Source: CAVQND01 sp049518415 (lineage in GTDB: Bacteria; Verrucomicrobiota; Verrucomicrobiia; Limisphaerales; UBA8199). Taken from it: a stretch of 64,000 nt of DNA. A model generated the notes under the pieces. That model was not told the DNA's origin, did no database searches, and saw only the letters and a list, made by a program, of their open reading frames with translations. The stretch is from the NCBI GenBank assembly GCA_049518415.1, contig JBEKRX010000016.1, positions 30,808 to 94,807 of the forward strand. The letters are read 5' to 3'. Positions 23,019-30,560 of this stretch are shown here, one piece after another. How positions within the stretch are numbered: position 1 is the stretch's first letter; each line of letters opens with the position of its first letter. A program made the translations under genes and the position numbers.

Positions 23019-23360
23019 ATGGCTGACACCCCAACCACCACCCCGGCAACCGCCCCCACCCCGGCGGCCGCCACCCTTCCGCCCGCCTCCCGCGGCAATC
23101 GCAAGCAACGCGTCGGCGAGGTCATCTCCAACCGGATGGCCAAGACGATCATCGTCCGCGTGGAGCGCCGTTTTCCTCACCGCAAATTCAAGAAGGTGGT
23201 CACCGGCTATAAGCAGTTTTATGCCCATGACGAGCAGCGCCAGGCCAAGGTGGGGGACCGTGTGCGCATCGAGGAAACCCGCCCGCTGTCGAAAACCAAA
23301 CGCTGGCGGCTGGTGGCGGTCATGAAACCGGGCACCGGGGTCACCCCGGGGGCGGGCTGA
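23019..23360 (+). CDS. rpsQ: 30S ribosomal protein S17 with low-complexity extensions
   Basis: S17 is an OB-fold protein that binds 16S rRNA early. The core runs from about residue 26 (RKQRVGEVISNRMAKTIIVRVERRFPHRKFKKVV) to KVGDRVRIEETRPLSKTKRWRLVAV. It is preceded by a Thr/Pro/Ala-rich extension (MADTPTTTPATAPTPAAATL) and ends in GTGVTPGAG, making 113 residues against about 85 in E. coli. No better internal start is visible before the core. Confidence 0.95.
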   Translation: MADTPTTTPATAPTPAAATLPPASRGNRKQRVGEVISNRMAKTIIVRVERRFPHRKFKKVVTGYKQFYAHDEQRQAKVGDRVRIEETRPLSKTKRWRLVAVMKPGTGVTPGAG

Positions 23361-23398
23361 GGCGCCACTCCCCACCCGGTTATCAGGTCCTAGGATTT

Positions 23399-23764
23399 AT
23401 GTTGCAGATACGTTCGATCGTCGAGGTGGCGGACAACACCGGCGCCAAGCGCGCGGCCGCCATTGGTGTCCTGGGCCGCAACCAGCGTTACGCCCGTATC
23501 GGTGACATCATCAAGGCGCACATCAAGGAAGCGGCCCCCGATGGGACGGTGAAAAAGGGGGAAGTGGTCGACGCGGTGGTGGTCCGGACCAGGCAGGCCA
23601 TCCGGCGCAGCGACGGCTCCTACCTGCGGTTCGACAGCAACGCCATCGTGATTATCGACAAGGAGTTGAACCCGCGCGGCACGCGAATCTTCGGGCCCGT
23701 GGCGCGCGAGTTGCGCGACAAGAAATTCATGAAGATTGTTTCCCTCGCCCCCGAGGTCATCTGA
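23399..23764 (+). CDS. rplN: 50S ribosomal protein L14
   Basis: L14 forms an intersubunit bridge and binds RsfS. The 121-residue product begins MLQIRSIVEVADNTGAKRAA. It has GDIIKAHIKEA, the signature AVVVRTRQAIRRSDGSYLRFDSNAIVIID and the C-terminal GTRIFGPVARELRDKKFMKIVSLAPEV. It is the first gene of the spc-type part of the cluster, 38 nt after rpsQ. Confidence 0.98.
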   Translation: MLQIRSIVEVADNTGAKRAAAIGVLGRNQRYARIGDIIKAHIKEAAPDGTVKKGEVVDAVVVRTRQAIRRSDGSYLRFDSNAIVIIDKELNPRGTRIFGPVARELRDKKFMKIVSLAPEVI

Positions 23765-23789
23765 CCGCCCACCCTCATCACCGATTACC

Positions 23790-24071
23790 ATGCGCCGATT
23801 CCACGTCAGAAAAAACGATGAAGTGGTCATCCTGGCCGGCGCCGACAAAGGCAAGCGCGGCCGCATCATCGCCGTCCTCGGCAAGAAACAGCGCGTCATC
23901 GTCGAAGGCGCCCGCATGATCAAGCGGCACATGCGCAAGGGTCCCGCCAACCCGCAGGGCAAAATCATCGAACGCGAAGGCTCGATTCACATCTCCAACG
24001 TGATGAAGGCCGGACAATACGACGCCCGGGCCGCCAAACGCGCCCCCGCCCCCGCCCCCGCCCCAAGCTAA
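23790..24071 (+). CDS. rplX: 50S ribosomal protein L24
   Basis: L24 is an early 50S assembly initiator with a KOW motif. The 93-residue product begins MRRFHVRKNDEVVILAGADKGKRGRIIAVL, the KOW region, and has VEGARMIKRHMRKG and GSIHISNVM. The tail is a short repeat of Ala-Pro. The ATG at 23790 was chosen because it gives the family start; upstream in-frame residues lie within the rplN stop region. Confidence 0.96.
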   Translation: MRRFHVRKNDEVVILAGADKGKRGRIIAVLGKKQRVIVEGARMIKRHMRKGPANPQGKIIEREGSIHISNVMKAGQYDARAAKRAPAPAPAPS

Positions 24072-24085
24072 GCCGCGACCAAGCG

Positions 24086-24640
24086 ATGAAAGCCAGACTT
24101 TACGAAAAATACCTCAAGGAAGTGCTGCCCGCCCTCAAGGCCAAGCGGCAATACGGCAACCCGCACCAGGTCCCCCGGCTGCAGAAGATCGTGGTCAACA
24201 TGGGCGTCAGCGCCGGGCTGGAAAAGAGCGCGATTGACGATGCCGCCAAGGACCTCGCCCTGATTACGGGCCGCAAGCCGGCCATCAGCCAGTCCCGGCA
24301 CAGCATCGCCAATTTCAAGCTCCGCAAGGGCCAGCCGATCGGCTGCCACGTCACCCTCCGCCGCGATGCCATGTACGAATTCTTTGACCGCCTGCTGGCC
24401 ACCGCCGTGCCGCGCATCCGCGACTTCCGCGGGCTGTCGCTCCGGTCGTTTGACGGCCGGGGCAATTACTCCCTGGGCGTCAATGACCAGACGATTTTCC
24501 CGGAAATTGACCTGGACAAAATCAAGCGCCAGCAGGGCATGGACATCACGATCGTGACCAGCGCCCGCACCAACGAAGAGGCGCTGGATCTGCTCAAGCT
24601 CATGGGCATGCCCTTCGCCGAACCAACCAAAGGCAAGTAA
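24086..24640 (+). CDS. rplE: 50S ribosomal protein L5
   Basis: L5 binds 5S rRNA and contacts S13. The 184-residue product has PRLQKIVVNMGVSAGLEKSAIDDAAKDLALITGRKPAISQS and the GCHVTLRRDAMYEFFDRLLATAVPRIRDFRGL block. The later signature is NYSLGVNDQTIFPEIDLDKI. It lies 14 nt after rplX. The following 127-nt spacer before rpsN carries 8-nt repeat arms. Confidence 0.98.
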   Translation: MKARLYEKYLKEVLPALKAKRQYGNPHQVPRLQKIVVNMGVSAGLEKSAIDDAAKDLALITGRKPAISQSRHSIANFKLRKGQPIGCHVTLRRDAMYEFFDRLLATAVPRIRDFRGLSLRSFDGRGNYSLGVNDQTIFPEIDLDKIKRQQGMDITIVTSARTNEEALDLLKLMGMPFAEPTKGK

Positions 24641-24654
24641 CCCATGAAGCACAG

Positions 24655-24765
24655 GCGGAGTAATGGAGTATGGGACTACTGGCAGGCTGGACCCATGCGC
24701 CCATCGCCCCGGCAACCCTGTCCCATTATTTCCTCACTCGCTCACTTCCTCACTCGATTCTCATT
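24655..24765 (+). repeat. 8-nt repeat arms in the rpsN leader
   Basis: GGAGTAAT, GGAGTATG and GGACTACT step by 8 nt from about 24657. Pyrimidine counterparts (TCCTCACTCGCTCACTTCCTCACTC) lie at 24731-24757, just before the rpsN start. The arms can pair imperfectly, as in the rpsS and rpsM leaders. Confidence 0.6.
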
Positions 24766-24767
24766 CT

Positions 24768-25037
24768 ATGGCAAAAGTCTCCTGGGTTGAACGCAACAAG
24801 AAGAAGGCCCGGACCGTGAAGAAATACGCGGCCATTCGGGCGGAGTTGAAGGCCAGGCGGGACTATGCCGGCCTGGCCAAGCTGCCCCGCAATGCCAGCC
24901 CGGCGCGCGTGGTCAACCGCTGCTCGATGACCGGCCGCCGCCACGGCTACCTCCGCAAGTTCGCCTGCTCGCGCCTGACCTTCCGGGAAGCTGCCCTGAG
25001 CGGCCTCATTCCGGGCGTCACCAAGGCCAGTTGGTAA
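24768..25037 (+). CDS. rpsN: 30S ribosomal protein S14, zinc-free long form
   Basis: S14 is a late-assembling 30S head protein. The 89-residue product begins MAKVSWVERNKKKARTVKKYAA. It has RNASPARVVNRCSMTGRRHGYLRKFACSRLTFREAALSGLIPGVTKASW. It lacks the paired CxxC zinc knuckles of the short form. The start is the family methionine directly after the pyrimidine-rich repeat arm. Its stop overlaps the rpsH start (TAATG). Confidence 0.97.
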   Translation: MAKVSWVERNKKKARTVKKYAAIRAELKARRDYAGLAKLPRNASPARVVNRCSMTGRRHGYLRKFACSRLTFREAALSGLIPGVTKASW

Positions 25038-25429
25038 TGGTTATGAACGACCCGATTTCCGACATGTTGGCCCGCATCCGCAACGCCAACCGCGCCTTGC
25101 TGCCGGTGGTCCAAATGCCCCACTCGAAAATGAAGGAGAGCCTGGCCTCCATTCTCAAGGGCGAAGGCTACATCACCGACTTCTCCGTCGAGGGCAAAGG
25201 GGTCAGGAGCATCAAGCTCAAACTCAAGTACCAGGGCAAGAAGAGCATTATCGAGGGTTTGCGCCGGGTGAGCACCCCCGGGCTGCGCCGCTACGTGGGC
25301 GCCGCCCAAATCCCCCGCATCCGGGGCGGTCTGGGCGTGGCGGTCCTCTCCACCTCCGAGGGCATTATGACCGGCGTCCAGGCCCGCAAGAAGAACCTCG
25401 GCGGGGAATTGATTTGTTACGTTTGGTAG
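25037..25429 (+). CDS. rpsH: 30S ribosomal protein S8
   Basis: S8 binds the central domain of 16S rRNA and represses the spc operon in E. coli. The 130-residue product reads MVMNDPISDMLARIRNANRALL. It has KEGYITDFSVEGKG in variant form, LRRVSTPGLRRYVGAAQIPRIRGGLGVAVLSTSEGIMT and a typical C terminus. Starts at 25031 (TTG), 25037 and 25043 are possible; 25037 overlaps the rpsN stop as TAATG and gives the usual length. Confidence 0.96.
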   Translation: MVMNDPISDMLARIRNANRALLPVVQMPHSKMKESLASILKGEGYITDFSVEGKGVRSIKLKLKYQGKKSIIEGLRRVSTPGLRRYVGAAQIPRIRGGLGVAVLSTSEGIMTGVQARKKNLGGELICYVW

Positions 25430-25430
25430 G

Positions 25431-25493
25431 CGGCTCAACGCTCTAACTTGTTTAACTTGCTTAACTTATTTAACTCTTTTAACTCTTTTCCGA
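25431..25493 (+). repeat. 9-nt TTTAACT tandem array before rplF
   Basis: Seven 9-nt steps: CGGCTCAAC, GCTCTAACT, TGTTTAACT, TGCTTAACT, TATTTAACT, CTTTTAACT, CTTTTCCGA. The array fills the whole rpsH-rplF spacer and ends 2 nt before the ATG. The complementary AGTTAAA array lies right after rplF at 26033-26060. Confidence 0.85.
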
Positions 25494-25495
25494 CC

Positions 25496-26032
25496 ATGTC
25501 ACGCATTGGAAAACAACCGATTGCCATCCCGCCCAAAGTGAAAGTGGAGGTCAACGGCCAGCAGGTGTCCGTGGAAGGACCCAAAGGCAAGCTCAACTGG
25601 CAATTGCCCCGTCGCACCAGCCTCAAAGTCCAGGACGCCAAGATCGTCGTCAGCCGGGAGGGGGACGACGCCCAGGCCAAGGCGCTGCACGGCCTGAGCC
25701 GCGCACTGGTCAACAACATGGTCCGGGGCGTCACCGAAGGCTTTGTCAAAAAGCTCGAAATCCAGGGCGTCGGCTTCAAAGCCGCCGTCCAGGGCAAGAA
25801 CGTCACCCTGAACCTGGGCTACTCTCATCCGATCATCTTCCCCATCCCCGAGCAGATCAAGGTGACGGTGGATGAGAACACCAAGATCACGGTCGAGGGG
25901 CCGGATCGGCAGGTGGTCGGCCAGGTGGCCGCCGAACTGCGGAGCTTCTACCCGCCTGAACCTTACAAGGGCAAGGGCGTGCGCTACCTGGATGAACGGG
26001 TCATCCGCAAGGAAGGCAAGACGGTGCAGTAA
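25496..26032 (+). CDS. rplF: 50S ribosomal protein L6
   Basis: L6 lies near the sarcin-ricin loop. The 178-residue product begins MSRIGKQPIAIPPKVKVEVNGQQVSVEGPKGKL. It has the two L6 repeats and the C-terminal PEPYKGKGVRYLDERVIRKEGKT signature. The family start was used; upstream in-frame residues are read from the TTTAACT array and are not coding. Its gene is flanked by complementary 9-nt arrays. Confidence 0.97.
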   Translation: MSRIGKQPIAIPPKVKVEVNGQQVSVEGPKGKLNWQLPRRTSLKVQDAKIVVSREGDDAQAKALHGLSRALVNNMVRGVTEGFVKKLEIQGVGFKAAVQGKNVTLNLGYSHPIIFPIPEQIKVTVDENTKITVEGPDRQVVGQVAAELRSFYPPEPYKGKGVRYLDERVIRKEGKTVQ

Positions 26033-26060
26033 GGAGTTAAAGGAGTTAAAATGGGTTAAA
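26033..26060 (+). repeat. 9-nt AGTTAAA array after rplF
   Basis: GGAGTTAAA, GGAGTTAAA and ATGGGTTAA step by 9 nt. The sequence is complementary to the TTTAACT array before rplF, so the two could pair around the rplF coding region in the transcript. Confidence 0.7.
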
Positions 26061-26071
26061 CCCCGACGCTC

Positions 26072-26437
26072 ATGAGAACGGAACAGAAACAGCAATTGGC
26101 CCAGCGGCGGCATTGGCGCGTGCGCCGCAAGCTCAGCGGCACCAAAGAGCGGCCCCGGATGTCGGTTTGCTTTACGAACAAGAACATACATGTCCAGTTC
26201 ATCGATGACACCGCCGGCCTGACCCTGGCGGCGGCCTCTACGACCAGCAAGGCCACGCCGGGGCGGGAGAAGTTGGCCGCCAACGCTGCCAGCGCCAAGG
26301 TCATGGGGGCCCTGGCGGCCCAGGCCGCTGTGGGCAAGGGCATCAAAGAAGTCATTTTCGACCGCGGCCGGGCCCGCTACCATGGCAAAGTCAAGGCCCT
26401 GGCCGATGCCGCCCGCGAGGCCGGTCTGCAGTTTTGA
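26072..26437 (+). CDS. rplR: 50S ribosomal protein L18
   Basis: L18 binds 5S rRNA with L5. The 121-residue product begins MRTEQKQQLAQRRHWRVRRKLSGTKERPRMSVCFTNKNIHVQFIDD. It has the typical alternating core and ends GIKEVIFDRGRARYHGKVKALADAAREAGLQF, the strongest family signature. It is followed after 18 nt by rpsE. Confidence 0.97.
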   Translation: MRTEQKQQLAQRRHWRVRRKLSGTKERPRMSVCFTNKNIHVQFIDDTAGLTLAAASTTSKATPGREKLAANAASAKVMGALAAQAAVGKGIKEVIFDRGRARYHGKVKALADAAREAGLQF

Positions 26438-26455
26438 CGTCTAATGGAGAAAGAT

Positions 26456-27097
26456 ATGGTGGCTGAATCCAGCAAAACCGAGAGCGGCAACCAACGTGGC
26501 CCCCGCGGGCTCATGCGCGGGCGGCGTGCCAGGCCGGAGCCCGAAATTACCCTCGACGAGCAGACCGGGCTGGAACTGACCGAAAAGGTCGTGTTCATCA
26601 ACCGTTCGGCCAAGGTCGTCAAAGGTGGCCGGCGGTTTAGCTTCAGCGCCCTGATTGTCGTGGGCGACAAGCATGGCCGCGTGGGCGTGGGCCTCGGCAA
26701 GGCCGGCGAAGTGGCCGACGCCATCCGCAAGGGCGGGGAATTGGCCCGCGCCCAAATGGTGGGCGTGGCCCTCAAAGACGCCACCATCCCGCACGAGGTG
26801 CTGGCGCACTATTGCGGCGCCAGAGTGCTGCTCCGGCCAGCCTCGCCCGGCACCGGCATCATCGCCGGCAAGACCGTCCGGGCAGTCCTCGAATCGGCCG
26901 GCGTCAAAGACGTGCTGAGCAAGTCGCTGGGCTCGAAAAACCCCGCCAATGTCGTCAAGGCCACGCTCCAAGCCCTGCTCAGCCTCCGCCTGCGCGAGGA
27001 CATTTACCAGGGCCGCGGCCTGGAAATCAAAAGGGTCCAAGCCCCGCCGCCCCCGCCAGCCCTGCCGCCGACGCCTCCACCCCAGCCTCCAGCTTAA
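26456..27097 (+). CDS. rpsE: 30S ribosomal protein S5 with proline-rich tail
   Basis: S5 helps decoding fidelity at the back of the 30S. The 213-residue product has the double-stranded-RNA-binding-like domain (EKVVFINRSAKVVKGGRRFSFSALIVVGDKHGRVGVGLGKAGEV) and the C-terminal RPASPGTGIIAGKTVRAVLESAGVKDVLSKSLGS. An N-terminal basic stretch and a C-terminal run of about 25 Pro-rich residues are extra. GGAG lies 6 nt before the ATG at 26456, favouring it over 26444. No rpmD follows. Confidence 0.96.
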   Translation: MVAESSKTESGNQRGPRGLMRGRRARPEPEITLDEQTGLELTEKVVFINRSAKVVKGGRRFSFSALIVVGDKHGRVGVGLGKAGEVADAIRKGGELARAQMVGVALKDATIPHEVLAHYCGARVLLRPASPGTGIIAGKTVRAVLESAGVKDVLSKSLGSKNPANVVKATLQALLSLRLREDIYQGRGLEIKRVQAPPPPPALPPTPPPQPPA

Positions 27098-27133
27098 CCC
27101 CCGGCCAGAGTTTACTCCCATACTCCGTTGCTT

Positions 27134-27640
27134 ATGCGATTACACGATCTTCGACCTCGTCCCGGCGCCCGGCACCCGCGCAAGCGGCTGGGGCAGGGGG
27201 AATCCAGCGGGCACGGCAAGACCAGCGGGCGCGGTGGCAAAGGCCAGACGGCCCGCTCCGGCAGTTCGATGCGCCTCGGCTTCGAAGGCGGGCAGATGCC
27301 GCTCATTCGCCGCATTCCCAAGCGCGGGTTCAACAACACCCGTTTCGCGACCCGCTACCTGCCCGTCAACGTCGAGGCCCTCAACCGTTTCGAAGACGGG
27401 GCCCGGGTCGATGAGACGGCGCTGCGCCAACTGGGGTTGGCCAACGGGCCGAGCGACGGCATCAAGATTCTGGGCAGCGGCGAAGTGACCCGCAAGCTGA
27501 CCGTCAGCGCCCACGCCTTCAGTGCCTCCGCTCGGACCAAAATCCAGGCCAAAGGCGGCACTTGCGAATTGATTGCCTCCCGCAAGGGCCGAGCCGCCAA
27601 GCCTGAAACGCCCCAATCCGAACCGGCCCAGCAGTCCTAA
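27134..27640 (+). CDS. rplO: 50S ribosomal protein L15
   Basis: L15 is a late 50S assembly protein. The 168-residue product begins MRLHDLRPRPGARHPRKRLGQGESSGHGKTSGRGGKGQTARSG, the Gly-rich L15 start. It has GFEGGQMPLIRRIPKRGF and the C-terminal KLTVSAHAFSASARTKIQAKGGTCELI. rpmD (L30), normally just upstream, is absent: only 36 nt separate rpsE and rplO. Confidence 0.96.
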   Translation: MRLHDLRPRPGARHPRKRLGQGESSGHGKTSGRGGKGQTARSGSSMRLGFEGGQMPLIRRIPKRGFNNTRFATRYLPVNVEALNRFEDGARVDETALRQLGLANGPSDGIKILGSGEVTRKLTVSAHAFSASARTKIQAKGGTCELIASRKGRAAKPETPQSEPAQQS

Positions 27641-27673
27641 GCAGGTCGCCAAAACTCCTGATTTTAACTGACC

Positions 27674-29059
27674 ATGCTCGCTGCCATTGCCAATACTTTC
27701 AGCAATTGCTTTAAGATTCCCGAACTTAAATCCAGGATTCTGTTTACCTTGCTGGTCCTGGCGATCTGCCGGCTGGAGGCGGCCATCCGCATTCCGGGCC
27801 TCGATGGCGCGACCTTGACCGCCTTCTTCAACACCAAGGCCGGCCAAACCGCCGGCAACTCGGTCTTGGGCCTCTACAGCATGTTCACCGGGGGCGCCCT
27901 GGAGCATTGCGCGGTGGGCGCCCTGGGCATCATGCCCTACATCAGCGCCACGATCATCATCCAATTGCTTACCGCCGTCTGGCCCCACTTGTCCAAGCTC
28001 GCCCGCGAGGAGGGCGGCCGCACCAAGCTCATCCAGTACGGGCGCTATCTCACGGTCCTGCTCTGCCTGGGACAAGGCTTTGTGATGGCCCTCGGGTGGG
28101 AGAACCCGGACAGCATTTTCGGGGCGGGGATTGGCCGGTTGGTCCTCTACAGCGATGCACACCTGTGGTTCTACAGGATCCAAACCACCATCATCCTCAC
28201 CACCGGCACCATGCTGCTGATGTGGCTCGGCGAGCAGATCACCGACCGGGGCATCGGCAACGGTGTGTCCCTGGTCATCACCATCGGCATCCTGGCCCGC
28301 CTGCCGCAGGCGGTCTATGCCCTGAGGGACATGTTCTTTCCCAAAGGCACGCAGGCGGAGTTCAATCTCGGCCATGCCGCCGCCTTGCTTTTGCTCCTGG
28401 TGGGCGTCATTGCCGGCGTGATTGCGATCACCCAGGCCCAGCGCAAGGTCCCCGTCCAATACGCCCAGCGGGCCGTCGGCCGTAAGATCTTTCAGGGCAG
28501 CACCTCGTTCATGCCTTTGCGCGTCAACTATTCGGGCGTCATGCCGATCATCTTCGCCCAGGCCATCCTCATGTTCCCGCAGAAGATTTTCTTCTTCCTC
28601 GGCAAGACCTTGCAGGTGAAATTCTTCATCGAGATTGCCCGCATTCTGCAGGAAGGCGCCCTCCTCTACATCACGATCTACGGCCTGATGATCCTCTTCT
28701 TCTCCTACTTCTGGGTGGCCACCCAGTTCAACGAACTGCAAATCGCCGATGACCTCAAGAAGAACGGCGGCTACATCCCCGGCGTGCGCCCAGGCCAGGC
28801 CACCAGCGATTTCCTCCACAACGCCATGAGCCGGATTACGCTGGCCGGGGCCATCTTCCTGACCATCATCGCCGTCATCCCCATCTTGCTGAACCGCTGG
28901 CTCAAGATCCCCTACCAGGTCTCCACCTTCTTTGGCGGCACAAGCATGCTCATCCTGGTCGGCGTGCTCCTGGACACCATGCGCCAGATGGAAACCCATC
29001 TGCTCATGCGCCATTACGACGGCTTCCTCAAAAAAGGCCGCCTCCGGGGGAGATTTTGA
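27674..29059 (+). CDS. secY: Preprotein translocase subunit SecY
   Basis: SecY is the channel of the Sec translocon. The 461-residue product has about ten hydrophobic helices. It carries the family motifs GGALEHCAVGALGIMPYISATIIIQLL (about 74-100), SGVMPIIFAQAIL (about 290) and the C-terminal cytoplasmic loop GGYIPGVRPGQATSDFL (about 366-382). It follows rplO by 33 nt. Normally adk follows; here map comes next. Confidence 0.98.
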   Translation: MLAAIANTFSNCFKIPELKSRILFTLLVLAICRLEAAIRIPGLDGATLTAFFNTKAGQTAGNSVLGLYSMFTGGALEHCAVGALGIMPYISATIIIQLLTAVWPHLSKLAREEGGRTKLIQYGRYLTVLLCLGQGFVMALGWENPDSIFGAGIGRLVLYSDAHLWFYRIQTTIILTTGTMLLMWLGEQITDRGIGNGVSLVITIGILARLPQAVYALRDMFFPKGTQAEFNLGHAAALLLLLVGVIAGVIAITQAQRKVPVQYAQRAVGRKIFQGSTSFMPLRVNYSGVMPIIFAQAILMFPQKIFFFLGKTLQVKFFIEIARILQEGALLYITIYGLMILFFSYFWVATQFNELQIADDLKKNGGYIPGVRPGQATSDFLHNAMSRITLAGAIFLTIIAVIPILLNRWLKIPYQVSTFFGGTSMLILVGVLLDTMRQMETHLLMRHYDGFLKKGRLRGRF

Positions 29060-29134
29060 CGATGCACTCCGCTCTGGCCTATAGTAGCGGCAGCCGCCAG
29101 CTTGCCCAAACCAACCTGCGCGGGCAGGACTTCC

Positions 29135-29151
29135 CCAACCCGGAGGGTTGG
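29135..29151. repeat. Dispersed hairpin repeat, copy 2
   Basis: CCAACCC-GGA-GGGTTGG, followed by CGGGACAGTGGCCAGG. It shares stem, loop and right flank with the element at 19314-19338. It lies 41 nt before the map start, inside the secY-map spacer. Confidence 0.8.
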
Positions 29152-29192
29152 CGGGACAGTGGCCAGGCGGAGACTTGTCCTGTTAAGTTGAA

Positions 29193-29984
29193 ATGGGCCG
29201 CGCGCTGATGATCATTCTTAAGAACGAGCGGGATTTGGAAGCCATGCGGCCGGCTTGTGCGGTGGCCAGTGCCGTGCTGGAAGCAGTCGCGGCCTTTATC
29301 AAGCCGGGGGCGACGACGAAGGAAGTGGACGACTTCGCCGCGTCGCGGATGAAGAGTTGTGGCGCCAGGAGCGCGTTTCTGGGCTACCGGAAGTTCCCGT
29401 GCCACATCTGCATCTCGGTCAATGAGCAGGTGGTGCACGGCCTGGCCGGCCCCCGGCAGTTGCGCTTTGGCGACATCGTCAGCCTGGATGTCGGGGTCAT
29501 TTACAACGGCTTTATCGGCGATACCGCCCGGACGGTGGCCGTCGGGGGGTGCGGCTTGCCGGCCCAGAACCTGATGGATATCACGGAAAAGGCCCTCCAC
29601 GAGGGTATCGCGCGCGCCGTGCCCGGGCGGCGCGTAGTTGATATTTCGCGCGCCATACAGGAATGTGTGGAGGGCAACGGCTTCAGCGTCGTGCGCGAAT
29701 TCGTCGGCCACGGGGTGGGACGCTCGATGCACGAGGAGCCCCAGGTGCCGAATTTCGTGGACGGAAAACCGTCCCCCAAGTTGCGGCCGGGGATGACGTT
29801 GGCCATCGAGCCGATGGTCAACGCGGGGTCGCCCGGGGTAAAAATCTTGAATGATGGCTGGACAGTGGTGACCCAAGATGGTTCACTATCGGCTCATTTT
29901 GAGCATACGGTGTTGATCACCGAGGATGAGCCGGAGATTTTGACATGGCCCGAGAGGATGCCCTCAAAGTTGAAGGTGCCGTAG
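29193..29984 (+). CDS. map: Methionine aminopeptidase, type I
   Basis: The enzyme removes the initiator methionine from nascent proteins. The 263-residue product shows the pita-bread fold residues: HICISVNEQVVHG (His near 80), GDIVSLDVGVIYNGFIGDTART with the two metal Asp residues, FVGHGVGRSMHEEPQVPNF with the metal His, and AIEPMV and HFEHTVLIT with the metal Glu residues. Starts at 29193 and 29208 (MIILKNERD) are both possible. Its 3' end overlaps infA by 40 nt. No adk precedes it. Confidence 0.97.
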   Translation: MGRALMIILKNERDLEAMRPACAVASAVLEAVAAFIKPGATTKEVDDFAASRMKSCGARSAFLGYRKFPCHICISVNEQVVHGLAGPRQLRFGDIVSLDVGVIYNGFIGDTARTVAVGGCGLPAQNLMDITEKALHEGIARAVPGRRVVDISRAIQECVEGNGFSVVREFVGHGVGRSMHEEPQVPNFVDGKPSPKLRPGMTLAIEPMVNAGSPGVKILNDGWTVVTQDGSLSAHFEHTVLITEDEPEILTWPERMPSKLKVP

Positions 29985-30169
29985 TGGCAGTGCTGTCCGA
30001 CCGGACCTACCGGGTGGAACTGCCCAACGGCCATCGGCTGCTGGCCTATGTGGCCGGCCATGCGCGATTGAGCTTTGCGCGGTTGGCGCCGGGGGACAAA
30101 GTCCGGTTGGAAATGTCGCCCTACGATTTGTCCGAGGGCCGGATTATCGTGGAAACGCAGACCACTTAA
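29945..30169 (+). CDS. infA: Translation initiation factor IF-1
   Basis: IF-1 blocks the A site during initiation. The 74-residue OB-fold protein begins MAREDALKVEGAVVAVLSDRTYRVELPNGHRLLAYVAGHARL and has the signature LAPGDKVRLEMSPYDLSEGRIIVE. It starts inside the map coding sequence in another frame, a 40-nt overlap, so its translation is probably coupled. rpmJ follows after 136 nt. Confidence 0.96.
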   Translation: MAREDALKVEGAVVAVLSDRTYRVELPNGHRLLAYVAGHARLSFARLAPGDKVRLEMSPYDLSEGRIIVETQTT

Positions 30170-30173
30170 GCCG

Positions 30174-30208
30174 TATAGTGGGGCAGGCCTCGCGCCTGCC
30201 AGGCCCAA
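30174..30208. repeat. Dispersed GCAGGC/GCCTGC hairpin repeat
   Basis: TATAGTGGGGCAGGCCTC, then GCGCCTGCCAGG: GGCAGGC and GCCTGCC can pair around CTCGC. The reverse-complement form TCCCTGGCAGGCGAGACGCC followed by TGCTCCACTA occurs at 19707-19740. Both copies are intergenic. Confidence 0.6.
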
Positions 30209-30305
30209 GCGGCATGGCTGTGGCAAGCAAGAGAAGTCAAGCCCTGGCAGCGCGCGCCCCGGGGAACCCGGAGCGGGCGCGCCGCCGCGCTCGAGTTTTG
30301 AGAAT

Positions 30306-30419
30306 ATGAAAGTTCGCGCCTCTGTTAAGAAGCTTTGCGAAAACTGCAAAGTCATACGCCGCAAAGGCACCATCCGGGTGATCTGCACCAACCCGCGCCA
30401 CAAACAGCGCCAGGGCTGA
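30306..30419 (+). CDS. rpmJ: 50S ribosomal protein L36
   Basis: L36 is the smallest ribosomal protein. The 37-residue product reads MKVRASVKKLCENCKVIRRKG and ends in TIRVICTNPRHKQRQG. The ligands C-x2-C and C-x4-H make the zinc ribbon, so this is the zinc-binding form. It sits between infA and rpsM as usual. The leader is repeat-derived and has no clear Shine-Dalgarno sequence. Confidence 0.97.
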   Translation: MKVRASVKKLCENCKVIRRKGTIRVICTNPRHKQRQG

Positions 30420-30427
30420 TCCGTTGG

Positions 30428-30464
30428 TGATTTAACTTATTTAACTTATTTAACTCGTTTAACT
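30428..30464 (+). repeat. 9-nt TTTAACT array in the rpsM leader
   Basis: Four 9-nt steps: GATTTAACT, TATTTAACT, TATTTAACT, CGTTTAACT. It is followed directly by a purine 8-nt arm (GGAGTATT, GGAGTGCT) from about 30477 and by a pyrimidine segment (CTGACTCCACCACCCTATTG) at 30530-30549. Two repeat families meet in one leader. Confidence 0.75.
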
Positions 30465-30560
30465 AAAGAAAGGAAACGGAGTATTGGAGTGCTGGCAACA
30501 GCACGCCCTCACGCCGTTGCCTTTTCGCCCTGACTCCACCACCCTATTGCCTTTTGATTT

